DNA of 42,727 bases from Anaerolineae bacterium (GCA_018500105.2 JAHBAL020000276.1:1-42727); one strand, 5' to 3'; positions 8,495-16,642 are shown, numbered from the stretch's first letter. Numbers and translations are program-made. Notes: a model not told the origin generated them from the sequence alone.

Positions 8495-9049
8495 ATGAAC
8501 TGGACTTCAGAATTGAATGAATTGCGTAATGTATTTGCATACCTTTATTCATCAACCAATTCAGCACGCACCATTGCAACCCAATCGGGGGTTAGTTTGC
8601 TCCACGTCAATTTGCAAGATGCAATTATTAATGTATGGCAAGCAATTGTCGAGGAAGCTGTTAAGCAAAACCGAGTTGAGGGCTTAATCACTGAAGTTAG
8701 TCGAACCTATGGCGAGAACCAACAATTCAAGTCAGCTGTAAATGCTTGGAAAGCAAGTTTAGGAACAGTTCTACCTCCGCAGCCACCGCCAGTCGCGTTG
8801 CCAGACCGAACCGTTTTACGTATATTTATTATCGCAAATCTACAAGACGACTTCAATGAATTTCTGGTGGATTTTAGTGGGGAGTTAAATAAAAGATATG
8901 GTTTTGACGCGGTGATTACACCAGCAATATTAGGTGGCTCAAATTTTGGTCAAACTGCTCTGAACTTGATACTTTATTGCGAACGCCGTGGTTGGTATGG
9001 AGATTTGGTGCGCGAGGTGCGGAAATCGCGGCCACATTTGAATTTATAA
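8495..9049 (+). CDS. EAD1 plus second EAD-like domain: small adaptor protein
   Basis: This 184-residue protein has no catalytic domain. Residues 1-88 are an EAD1 domain strikingly like that of the next gene; both share FAYLYS, 'IIEEA/IVEEA' with KQNR, and 'LITEV..TY'. Residues about 105-184 form a second small helical domain ('VLRIFIIANLQDDFNEFLVDF', then LILYCERRGWYGDLVREV, then RPHLNL). Its plan is typical of other EAD families: a leading LR helix, a Gly/aromatic turn and a terminal RP motif. I cannot assign its EAD number. A two-headed EAD protein is best read as an adaptor joining two sets of partners. A clear ribosome site (AAAGGA at 8482-8487) lies 14 bases after the protease stop, so it is co-transcribed with it. 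Confidence 0.7.
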   Translation: MNWTSELNELRNVFAYLYSSTNSARTIATQSGVSLLHVNLQDAIINVWQAIVEEAVKQNRVEGLITEVSRTYGENQQFKSAVNAWKASLGTVLPPQPPPVALPDRTVLRIFIIANLQDDFNEFLVDFSGELNKRYGFDAVITPAILGGSNFGQTALNLILYCERRGWYGDLVREVRKSRPHLNL

Positions 9050-9197
9050 GGTTCTTGCTGTTTTCCATAGACAAGAAAATTACTTTGCATATTTTTACTG
9101 TCAAAGATCAACATTTGGGGGCACTCTGGACAAACTTAAATTTTACAAAGATAAAACAAGTAAGGTTTGAGATAAGCCAAATCAACGATTCACCAAT

Positions 9198-12100
9198 ATG
9201 GACTGGTTATCAATACACACTGATCTGCGAGATGTTTTTGCGTATCTTTACAGTGAGACTAAGTTAGCGAAGCAAGTAGCCCAAACCGCTGGAATCAACT
9301 TAATCCATCTTGAATTATCCGCCGCACCAACTAGCGCATGGCATGTAATTATTGAAGAAGCAATTAAGCAAAATCGTTTGGAGCAGTTAATCACTGAAGT
9401 TGATAAAACATATTCAGACAATCATCGCCTTAAGGAAGCAATAGGCAAATTTCGAAAAACAACTACCAATTCTAATACGAAATCGAATAGGTTTCGGTCA
9501 GCCCCGCGAGACTATACCCTCCAAAATAAATTTCATGGACGCGATCATAGCCTTACAGCCCTAAATGACTGGGTCAGATCAGAGGATCCAATCATGATTA
9601 TTCATTCTATGGGGGGGATGGGTAAAACAGCCTTATGTTGGGAATGGGTAAAAAAGCATGTTCAAAACAAGATGGATTTTGAAGGCATCTTCTGGTTTAG
9701 TTTTTATGACAAAGGCGGTAATTTAGATTTTTTTGTTAATCATGCCCTTGCTTTCGTAGAAAATAAATCCTTTGAAAATTTAAAGCACGAAAAAAGATCT
9801 AACTCATCAGCTGCAGAGAGTTTACGCAATTTACTAAAGGAGCGAAAATTTCTTATCATCATTGACGGTCTTGAACGAATATTACGCGCTTACCAAGATA
9901 TTCATTATGCGCAACTTACGGAAGATGCTATCACAAAAAAACAAGATTTAAAGGAGCACAGATGCTGTGTTGAATCAGAACACGACTCCTTCTTATTACA
10001 ACTCATTGGTTGCTCACAGTCTAAAATTTTAATCAGCTCACGATTAATCCCCACGGTTTTTGAGGGAACTTACCAAGGATATTTACCCGGTATTACAATT
10101 CATAAATTAGATGGACTAAGATCAGAAGATGCTGTCAATTTTGCTAAATCCGCCGGCATCAAACGAGTAGAGGTTAAAGATATGGTTGCTTATTTCAACA
10201 AATTTGGTAATCACCCAGTTATTATCAAGTCAATTGCTGGTTTAGTCGCCCATTACCCTTTTGGCCCGGGCAATTTTGACAAGTGGTATTTGGATGAAGG
10301 ATATAAATTGAACCTATCTGAAGTTGATCAATATAAGCAAGTAACGGAAGTCCTCAACTATGTAACGCAAGGTCTTGCGCCTGATAGTAAATTAACACTT
10401 GCATTATTAGCAGTGTTTGGCGAAGCCATAGACGCAACAATGCTTTTACATAACATAAACCCATTTTTACCCCCCAAACCGAGTTCTAGGGATTTACCAG
10501 CGATTCCGAATCTCATTCCCAACCCGCTCGGCTCTCGACAGCAGGCAGAGCAGCAGCGCCACCCTCAGGCTTATAGGCTAAACAAAAACACCACTGTAAT
10601 AAAGCATCATCACAATTTAACCTATCAAATGCTTTCTTCGAATAACAGTATCGAAGTATATTCATCACAGGAACGTAATTTCAAACAACGCCTCTCACAA
10701 CGCAACCAAGCAATAACTCGCAGAAGTGCAGTTTATCAAGCGCAGAAAAAGCAGCCGGCCTATGTGGCTGGGATAACACGATTAAACGACAGCTTAAAAG
10801 ATCTTGGTGATAGAGGATTAATAGATATCACTGAAATTGATTCACAATTTGTATATGACTTACATCCATTGGTTCGAGCATATATTACCGACGAAAATGG
10901 GTTGTTTGACAAAAAAATTGTATCTGAAGCACGTTCACACCTATTAGACAAATTATCTCAGCGACCTGTTGACAGAACTGACAAACGTGAACTGCAAAAT
11001 TTTGCTATAGAGTATAGAGGATACCTTGAGTCAGGTCAATATGATAGCGCGGCTTCGGTATATATCAATCTCATAGACGATGCCCTATTTGAGTCAGCCG
11101 ACTATATCACAAGTCTTTCGTACCTCAATCCCTTTATTGAAAATGATTTGCGACAGCTTAAACTACTCGCTGACCAAAGCAATCAGTTATCTATATTAAA
11201 TGCCGTGCTAGCATGTTATGCCATGCTTAATGATCAAGCTAATTTTGATAAGTTTATTTTACTCAACCTGCAATGGCGATTCCAAGCAGAAGACGCCGCC
11301 AGCTTGATTTATACACTAAGCTGGTACGCATATTATTTGGCAGGGAACGGACGACTAAGAGAGGTAGATTATATTTTAAATATCGCCATTGATGGCGCAA
11401 AAAAGATTAAAAATGATGATTTACTAGCAAAGGTATACTCTTGGAAGCTAGACTTAATGATCACCATAGGGCAAACAAGCGAGATTAATAACCTACTTAA
11501 CTTGCTAGCTGAAATAGCATCTAAAAACGTAAAAATTGCTTCATACCAAGCAAATAACACCGTTTACTTATATGCACGCATTCGGTTAGCCCTACGATCA
11601 GGGGCTGACCCTGCCGAATTCTTTAAACACCTAGAAAAAATTCCTCGTGCTAAATATCACTTAGGGTATTACTTGCTCCAAGCACAGTATAAGTTGATAA
11701 ACAATGAATTTGCAGATGCAAAAAAAATCGCCGAGTTAGGGTTAAACACCTTGTCAGGCAAGGGCATAAATTGCTCAAACTTGTGGGCATTAAAAGCTGA
11801 AATTTGTCAACATTTATCCGATACTGCAGAAGTCAATAAAGCAATTGAAAAATCACTCTTTGAGTTTGAAAAAACTAATATTTCTATACTTCAGAAAGCA
11901 GCAACTTGTAATGCGCTGGCCAGGATTTATTGTCTTCAAAACAATCAAGAAGAAGCCCTCAGATATGCAAATATGGCTTTTGAATATGCAATTTGCGAGG
12001 GTGAGCCATACACCTATTGGCAAGGCATTGAAGAAGCCAAGCAAACCTTACAAACGTTATCCGTTTCTATACCTAGCATTCCTTTTGTCAGGGACAACAT

Positions 12101-12713
12101 AACGGAAATGCCATATGATCGTGAAGCCCACCGTGTTTTGGCGCAAGCCAAAGGGAAGCCGAATGAAACACGCGAAAAAATTGAGATTAAATTATGTCGC
12201 TGGTTTCAAATTGGTGTTACGGCTTTTTTTAATGTTAAGACAGATGAAGAACGCCAAAAAATGACGGCTATTGGCTGTGAACTCTATGCGCTCTCGTCCG
12301 ACCCCGGGCCAGTATCGGTAACCACAGCAGATGAGTTGGTTGACCGCCCTCCGTTATTTTCATATCTCGAAGACTGTATCCCTCATAAAGAGGCGGAAGA
12401 GCTTGATTTAAGCTTTATTCGCCAAGCCGCCCATCACGACTGCATATCCATCGTTTATATTTGTGCGGATACCCAAGACAATAAGATTATCCATTTTTTC
12501 ATGTCTGTGCGATCAGAACAGATGACTAGCCTGTATCTTAAATGTCAATCTGGCACATTATTTGATGTCAGCACTTATGGAAGGGTTGTCTCAGGTCCCT
12601 TTGATGACCAGCCATCAAAAGAGCAGCTAGATGATATGTTTGATAACTGGCTTTTTTGTAGTCATTTTCTACCCTTAAAAGTTATCTCTCGAAAAGCGGG
12701 GGAGGATAGCTAG
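9198..12713 (+). CDS. EAD1-STAND NTPase with helical repeats and an unassigned C-terminal domain
   Basis: This 1171-residue protein is the likely sensor and switch. Residues 1-88 are EAD1. A linker leads to a STAND/AP-ATPase-type P-loop domain: FHGRD at 112-116, Walker A GGMGKT at 139-144, Walker B 'FLIIIDGLERIL' at 218-229 with Asp223, a sensor-like 'KILISSR' at 276-282, and a GNHP motif near 337. Residues about 375-590 hold a winged-helix-like region interrupted by a Pro/Gln/His-rich low-complexity stretch. Residues about 610-955 are helical repeats consistent with TPRs (alternating Ala/Leu/Tyr helices). Residues about 960-1171 form an extra alpha/beta domain I do not recognise. The STAND mode of action is ligand-triggered oligomerisation; the ligand is unknown. 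It starts 148 bases after the adaptor and is followed seven bases later by the hydrolase gene. Confidence 0.85.
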   Translation: MDWLSIHTDLRDVFAYLYSETKLAKQVAQTAGINLIHLELSAAPTSAWHVIIEEAIKQNRLEQLITEVDKTYSDNHRLKEAIGKFRKTTTNSNTKSNRFRSAPRDYTLQNKFHGRDHSLTALNDWVRSEDPIMIIHSMGGMGKTALCWEWVKKHVQNKMDFEGIFWFSFYDKGGNLDFFVNHALAFVENKSFENLKHEKRSNSSAAESLRNLLKERKFLIIIDGLERILRAYQDIHYAQLTEDAITKKQDLKEHRCCVESEHDSFLLQLIGCSQSKILISSRLIPTVFEGTYQGYLPGITIHKLDGLRSEDAVNFAKSAGIKRVEVKDMVAYFNKFGNHPVIIKSIAGLVAHYPFGPGNFDKWYLDEGYKLNLSEVDQYKQVTEVLNYVTQGLAPDSKLTLALLAVFGEAIDATMLLHNINPFLPPKPSSRDLPAIPNLIPNPLGSRQQAEQQRHPQAYRLNKNTTVIKHHHNLTYQMLSSNNSIEVYSSQERNFKQRLSQRNQAITRRSAVYQAQKKQPAYVAGITRLNDSLKDLGDRGLIDITEIDSQFVYDLHPLVRAYITDENGLFDKKIVSEARSHLLDKLSQRPVDRTDKRELQNFAIEYRGYLESGQYDSAASVYINLIDDALFESADYITSLSYLNPFIENDLRQLKLLADQSNQLSILNAVLACYAMLNDQANFDKFILLNLQWRFQAEDAASLIYTLSWYAYYLAGNGRLREVDYILNIAIDGAKKIKNDDLLAKVYSWKLDLMITIGQTSEINNLLNLLAEIASKNVKIASYQANNTVYLYARIRLALRSGADPAEFFKHLEKIPRAKYHLGYYLLQAQYKLINNEFADAKKIAELGLNTLSGKGINCSNLWALKAEICQHLSDTAEVNKAIEKSLFEFEKTNISILQKAATCNALARIYCLQNNQEEALRYANMAFEYAICEGEPYTYWQGIEEAKQTLQTLSVSIPSIPFVRDNITEMPYDREAHRVLAQAKGKPNETREKIEIKLCRWFQIGVTAFFNVKTDEERQKMTAIGCELYALSSDPGPVSVTTADELVDRPPLFSYLEDCIPHKEAEELDLSFIRQAAHHDCISIVYICADTQDNKIIHFFMSVRSEQMTSLYLKCQSGTLFDVSTYGRVVSGPFDDQPSKEQLDDMFDNWLFCSHFLPLKVISRKAGEDS

Positions 12714-12720
12714 ATTTGTT

Positions 12721-13764
12721 ATGACTAACTTGCGCTATCACGCCTTATCTAACCATCTTATCAGCCTCGGCAATGATGGAAAACTGATCGAGAAAGGTAA
12801 GTTTGCCACAACGCCAGATGATATTAATACAAAAATCAAGCATATGCTTGAGTCTACTCGGACTTGGCATAAAAAGCGTGTGATGCTATATGCCCATGGT
12901 GGCGTGGTGAGTGAAGCAGACGCCGTGAAATGGGCTGACAAGCAGCTAAAGACATTTTTAGACGCTGAAATTTATCCATTCTTCTTTGTTTGGCACAGTG
13001 ATCCTTGGAGCACGTTTCGGTCAGCCGTTCGGCGAGATATCAGATCATGGCTGGGGTTTGAAAGCTTTGAAGCTAATCTTCAGGCAAAAATTAATCAAAC
13101 ATCTGAGAGATTAGCCAGCGCCCTTAGACACAAGACATGGCTGCAAATGAAGCACAATGCTAGTCACGCCACAATTCATCCGCAAGGCGGGGCACGACTG
13201 CTAATTGCTGAGTTAGCAGATAAGATTTTGAACAATACACCACTTGAATTGCATCTAACAGGTCACAGCGCGGGTGGTGTATTTCACGCACCACTCACCC
13301 AGCTTATTGCCGCCTCAGGGTTCATATCCACAGGCCAAATGCGTGGGCAAGGAGGCTTTGGGCTTAAACTCAAGACAGTTAATTTATGGGCACCGGGCTG
13401 CACCAATGAAGTATTCACAACATGCTATCAGCCTTATCTAGGCAACAGCGTCGAAAGATTCTCTCTCTTTACTTTGCCCGATCAACAAGAGTTGGCTGAG
13501 AAAATGTCATTGATTGGAGATTTGGGGTATCAAGGTTCAATTCTTTATTTAGTCTCCAAAGCCTTTGAACCCGTCCAAGACACACCTATTCTGGGCATGG
13601 CAAAGTGGATAGAGCAAGACGCAGCGCTTAAATCTCTGCTTAATCAACTAAATGCATGGCATCTTAGCGGTGGTCCACTGTCTTCAGCACACACTCATGG
13701 CGCTTTTGACGATGACTTGTTGACGGTAACGTCAACCATTAAAATTATGCGGGGCGAACTTTAA
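12721..13764 (+). CDS. Alpha/beta hydrolase (lipase/esterase-like), probable second effector
   Basis: This 347-residue protein is encoded seven bases after the NTPase and shares the AT-rich base use of the block. An alpha/beta-hydrolase core is visible: strand and oxyanion turn 'VMLYAHGGV' at residues 54-62, and nucleophile elbow GHSAGG at 181-186 with Ser183. A His-rich 'SAHTHGAFDDD' near 322-332 supplies a candidate catalytic His. The acid residue may be Asp254 or Asp287, which I cannot settle. There is no signal peptide or membrane helix. Ser183 lies after a helix-rich insertion (residues 95-170), as in lipases. The chemistry could be lipid, ester or peptide hydrolysis. Its co-location with EAD/STAND genes suggests a membrane-lipid or metabolite-degrading effector; it lacks its own EAD. 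Confidence 0.7.
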   Translation: MTNLRYHALSNHLISLGNDGKLIEKGKFATTPDDINTKIKHMLESTRTWHKKRVMLYAHGGVVSEADAVKWADKQLKTFLDAEIYPFFFVWHSDPWSTFRSAVRRDIRSWLGFESFEANLQAKINQTSERLASALRHKTWLQMKHNASHATIHPQGGARLLIAELADKILNNTPLELHLTGHSAGGVFHAPLTQLIAASGFISTGQMRGQGGFGLKLKTVNLWAPGCTNEVFTTCYQPYLGNSVERFSLFTLPDQQELAEKMSLIGDLGYQGSILYLVSKAFEPVQDTPILGMAKWIEQDAALKSLLNQLNAWHLSGGPLSSAHTHGAFDDDLLTVTSTIKIMRGEL

Positions 13765-13774
13765 CAAAACAACG

Positions 13775-13802
13775 CTGTTCAAAAGTCGGCAATTTTGAAC
13801 AG
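13775..13802. terminator. Perfect hairpin at the right edge of the AT-rich block, sharing repeat-family end sequence
   Basis: CTGTTCAAAA (13775-13784) pairs with TTTTGAACAG (13793-13802) across an eight-base loop. The left part extends to CTGTTCAAAAGTC, the terminal sequence of the dispersed repeat at 38694-38855. It could end transcription of the four-gene block, although no T-run follows. It may equally be a residual pair of element ends. Confidence 0.55.
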
Positions 13803-13815
13803 ACCAATTAAGTAT

Positions 13816-14124
13816 ATGGCACACGTAGATGGACAAGGGCAACGCTTCGTGCCCGGCTCACGCAAATATGACCGCAGCATCGAGGATGCGCTGCAAACGA
13901 TGGAGCGCTTGGCGCTATGGCTTGACCGCGCCAAACAAGACAATATTTGGCAAGAATTGGACGACCCGCTGCAAATTGCGGCTTTGCACGGCATGTTGAG
14001 CCATTTGCAACATGAAACCGCCAGCCTGATTGACCTTGGCGGCGAGACGGCGCAAAACACGGTGCAGCAATTGCGCAGCCTGCGCCAATCTGCCGCCTTG
14101 ATGCGAGGTGAATATGGCGAATAA
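13816..14124 (+). CDS. Small helical protein of unknown function, upstream of and overlapping fdhE
   Basis: This 102-residue protein begins with the ATG at 13816; an upstream in-frame TTG lies inside the hairpin and is less likely. Base use returns to the GC-richer style of the chromosome. The N-terminal third contains 'DGQGQRFVPGSRKYDRSIEDALQ' elements, and the rest is predicted helical with many Gln and Leu residues. I do not recognise a family. Its last 11 bases overlap fdhE, so it is probably translationally coupled to that formate dehydrogenase maturation gene and could be a small maturation or chaperone factor. That role is only inferred from position. Confidence 0.6.
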   Translation: MAHVDGQGQRFVPGSRKYDRSIEDALQTMERLALWLDRAKQDNIWQELDDPLQIAALHGMLSHLQHETASLIDLGGETAQNTVQQLRSLRQSAALMRGEYGE

Positions 14125-15124
14125 AGCCGCCGCTCCTGCCATTGACCCGAACCTTGCGCCGTTTGTGCGCCGAATTGATCTGCTCGCCAAGCGTGGCCCA
14201 CAAGCCGCCGAAATTGCCGAGTTTTATCGCGGCTGCATTCCCATTTTGCGAGTAGCGACGCAAGCCATCGAGCCGTTAGACATTGACCTTGCTTATGCCG
14301 AAGCGAAATTGGCGGCCGGGATGCCGGTCTTGGTAGATGAAGATTTGCCGCTCGATATTGATGCCTATGCCGCTTTGTTTGTGCAGTTGTGCGAGGTGAT
14401 CGAAAATTTGAAGTCGCCAGCCGCCTTCACAGCCGCGCCAGCCGCTGGCAGCGTGGGCAAATCGCTCTTGTCGGGGCTGTTTAAACGTGGCAAACCCGAT
14501 GTCGCCAAGGTCATGACGCACATTGAAAATAGCGATGCGAATGCATTGAGGCGCATGGCGGCGGGCCAATTGCGGCAAGTGGTCAAGCAAGGCAAGCTCG
14601 ATCTCGGTGAGGCGTATGGCGCAATTTTAAGCGGTGACCGTGACGCATTGACTGCAATGGCCCATGCGCATCAACTTGATATGGGGTTGTTGACGATGTT
14701 GGCGCAAAACAGTTTGCGCCCGGCTTTTCGCGCATGGGCAAATGGCTTAAGTGCGCTCGACACCTCATTCTGGCAACGCGGTTTGTGCCCCATCTGCGGC
14801 GCGATCGCTATTTTTAGCGAAATTGCTGGCAAAGAGAGCGAACGCCATTTGATTTGTGGCATGTGCGGCTGTCGTTGGCGTTACCCGCGTTTGCAATGTA
14901 TGAGCTGTGGCTGTGATGACCATCACCAATTGGGCCGCATTAGCGGCGAAGGCGACGACGCCGAGAAATATTTTGCCCAAACCTGCAATCGTTGCCAATC
15001 TTACAATAAATTTATCACCAACTTTGACCCCATTGCCACCGAGCTTTTGCAAGTCGAAGATTTGCTGTGTGGGCACTTCGATGTCGAGGCGCGGCGACAA
15101 GGCTTTCATGGAAATTATGAATGA
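14114..15124 (+). CDS. fdhE: FdhE, formate dehydrogenase accessory protein
   Basis: This 336-residue rubredoxin-like accessory protein is needed to activate Tat-exported respiratory formate dehydrogenases. The ATG at 14114 follows a GAGGTG ribosome site. The C-terminal half shows the zinc/iron-binding CxxC series expected of FdhE: CPICGA, CGMCGCRW, CMSCGCDD and CNRCQ, about residues 224-298. The N-terminal part is helical, and 'RPAFRAWANGL', 'FWQRGLCPICG' and 'ICGMCGCRWRYPRLQC' follow the family pattern. It is encoded just ahead of mrp and the formate dehydrogenase structural genes, so this cluster carries its own maturation factor. In the family the protein acts in the cytoplasm before export, probably by binding the catalytic subunit. 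Confidence 0.9.
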   Translation: MANKAAAPAIDPNLAPFVRRIDLLAKRGPQAAEIAEFYRGCIPILRVATQAIEPLDIDLAYAEAKLAAGMPVLVDEDLPLDIDAYAALFVQLCEVIENLKSPAAFTAAPAAGSVGKSLLSGLFKRGKPDVAKVMTHIENSDANALRRMAAGQLRQVVKQGKLDLGEAYGAILSGDRDALTAMAHAHQLDMGLLTMLAQNSLRPAFRAWANGLSALDTSFWQRGLCPICGAIAIFSEIAGKESERHLICGMCGCRWRYPRLQCMSCGCDDHHQLGRISGEGDDAEKYFAQTCNRCQSYNKFITNFDPIATELLQVEDLLCGHFDVEARRQGFHGNYE

Positions 15125-15283
15125 TGAGTGATGAACTATGAATTATGAATGATGAGTGATGAACTATGAATTATGAATTATGAGTTGAATTGAAATTCAT
15201 TACTCATTACTCATTACTCATTACTCGTTACTCATCACCTATCATTCATAATTCATAATTCATAATTCATAATTCATCATTTG
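15121..15283. repeat. Inverted repeat built from short tandem words (ATGAATTATG / TGATGAGT)
   Basis: The left half is made of tandem words such as GATGAGTGATGAACTATGA and GAATTATGA. The right half is made of their complements (TTACTCATTACTCATTACTC, then CATAATTCATAATTC). The spacer can fold into a very long imperfect hairpin. It lies entirely between fdhE and mrp and carries no gene. Confidence 0.85.
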
Positions 15284-15296
15284 TAATTCCCAAATA

Positions 15297-16427
15297 ATGC
15301 AACTAAGAAACCTTTTTAAGAAAACCCCGGCACAAGCGCCACTGACCGTTGATGATGTGCAAAAGGCGCTGGCAACCGTATTAGAACCAGAGGTTAACCG
15401 CGACCTGATTTCGCTCGGCATGGTGAAAGACATTGCGGCGCGGGACGGTGTGGTGAGCTTTAGCATTATGCTGCGTGAGGCCGGCAGCCCGCTGCAAGTG
15501 CCGATTGAGCGCCGCGCCCGAAAAGTGGTGGGCGCATTGGCTGGCGTTAAAGACGTGCGCATTAGTTTCGAGACCAGCCCACGCTCGGTGCTGCGTGATA
15601 CCACGCAGCTTGAAAATCTCGACATTAAGCATTTTGTGGTGGTGGCGAGCGGCAAAGGCGGCGTGGGCAAAAGCACGGTGTCGGTCAATTTGGCGGCTGG
15701 GTTGGCGCAATTGGGGCATCGGGTCGGCATCCTCGATGGTGACATTCACGGGCCAAACGTGCCGATGATGCTGGGTGTGCCCAACGAGCAGCCGTTGGCC
15801 TTCGGCGACAAAGTTTACCCGCCACAAGCCCACAACCTCACTGTGATGTCAATGGGACTGCTTGTGCCATCGGATGTGCCGGTGATTTGGCGCGGGCCGA
15901 TGTTGCACCAAGCCGTGCGCCAATTGCTGCGCGATGTATTGTGGGGCCAGCTCGATTATTTAATCATTGATTTGCCGCCCGGCACGGGTGATGTGCAATT
16001 GACGCTGCTGCAATCATTGCCGTTGCACGGGGCGGTGCTGGTGACCACCCCGCAAGAAGTCGCCTTGGCCGACGTGGTGAAAAGCGCCGAAATGTTCAAA
16101 CAATTGGATGTGCCGATCATCGGGCTGGTCGAAAACATGAGCTATTACCAATTGCCCGATGGCAGCCGCGATTATGTGTTTGGTGAAGGCGGCGGCACAA
16201 AATTGGCGACTCGCATGAAGATTCCGTTGTTGGCACAAGTGCCGCTCAATGGCTTGGTGCGCAGCGGTGGTGATGCTGGCGTGCCGGTGGTAATTGGGCA
16301 ACCAGACAGCCCAGCGGGGGCGGCGCTCAAGTCGGTGGCCGAGCGCGTCGTCAAGCGCGTCGCCGAAATCCCCAAACCGGTTGTCATTCCACAATTTAAG
16401 GCCGACCCGACGCTGAAGATTTTTTAA
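15297..16427 (+). CDS. mrp: Mrp/NBP35-family P-loop ATPase (iron-sulfur cluster carrier type)
   Basis: This 376-residue protein has an N-terminal MIP18/DUF59 domain (residues about 15-95, including 'LEPEVNRDLISLGMV') and a deviant Walker A 'GKGGVGKST' near residue 120. Further family signatures are 'ILDGDIHGPNVPMMLG', 'VIDLPPGTGDVQLTL' in near form (LIIDLPPGTGD) and 'GLVENMSYY'. Mrp/ApbC proteins bind and transfer [4Fe-4S] clusters in the cytoplasm. The usual CxxC after the NMSYF motif is absent here: the sequence reads SYYQLPDGS. This may be a divergent cluster-binding mode or an apo-type member. Its position between fdhE and the formate dehydrogenase genes suggests a role in loading that enzyme's clusters. 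Confidence 0.9.
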   Translation: MQLRNLFKKTPAQAPLTVDDVQKALATVLEPEVNRDLISLGMVKDIAARDGVVSFSIMLREAGSPLQVPIERRARKVVGALAGVKDVRISFETSPRSVLRDTTQLENLDIKHFVVVASGKGGVGKSTVSVNLAAGLAQLGHRVGILDGDIHGPNVPMMLGVPNEQPLAFGDKVYPPQAHNLTVMSMGLLVPSDVPVIWRGPMLHQAVRQLLRDVLWGQLDYLIIDLPPGTGDVQLTLLQSLPLHGAVLVTTPQEVALADVVKSAEMFKQLDVPIIGLVENMSYYQLPDGSRDYVFGEGGGTKLATRMKIPLLAQVPLNGLVRSGGDAGVPVVIGQPDSPAGAALKSVAERVVKRVAEIPKPVVIPQFKADPTLKIF

Positions 16428-16431
16428 GCGC

Positions 16432-16464
16432 ATGGCGCAGGGGCATGCCATGCCCCTACGCCAT
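16432..16464. terminator. Strong hairpin after mrp
   Basis: Arms 16432-16446 and 16450-16464 (ATGGCGCAGGGGCAT against ATGCCCCTACGCCAT) pair with one mismatch over a three-base loop. The hairpin begins five bases after the mrp stop codon. No T-run follows, so it may be an intrinsic terminator of reduced strength or an mRNA-stabilising structure. Confidence 0.5.
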
Positions 16465-16642
16465 CAAATTGGCGTCTGCGCAAAATAATCTGATTAGTTT
16501 TGCCTTAAAACAAACGATATCTCCCTTTACAAAACTGAAAATACGATTAAACTTCGTCTATATCTTATGATGATTTGGGCGGCGTATTAACGCCTCTTAA
16601 GCCATAAGAGAAGCACTCATACACTCACAGGAGGAAGTTCTA

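Noticed and set aside
8977-9267. 96-codon ORF bridging the adaptor and NTPase genes
   Set aside because: Its first half is an out-of-frame reading of the adaptor and its end overlaps the NTPase start; the middle has no recognisable domain, so a decayed gene could not be supported.
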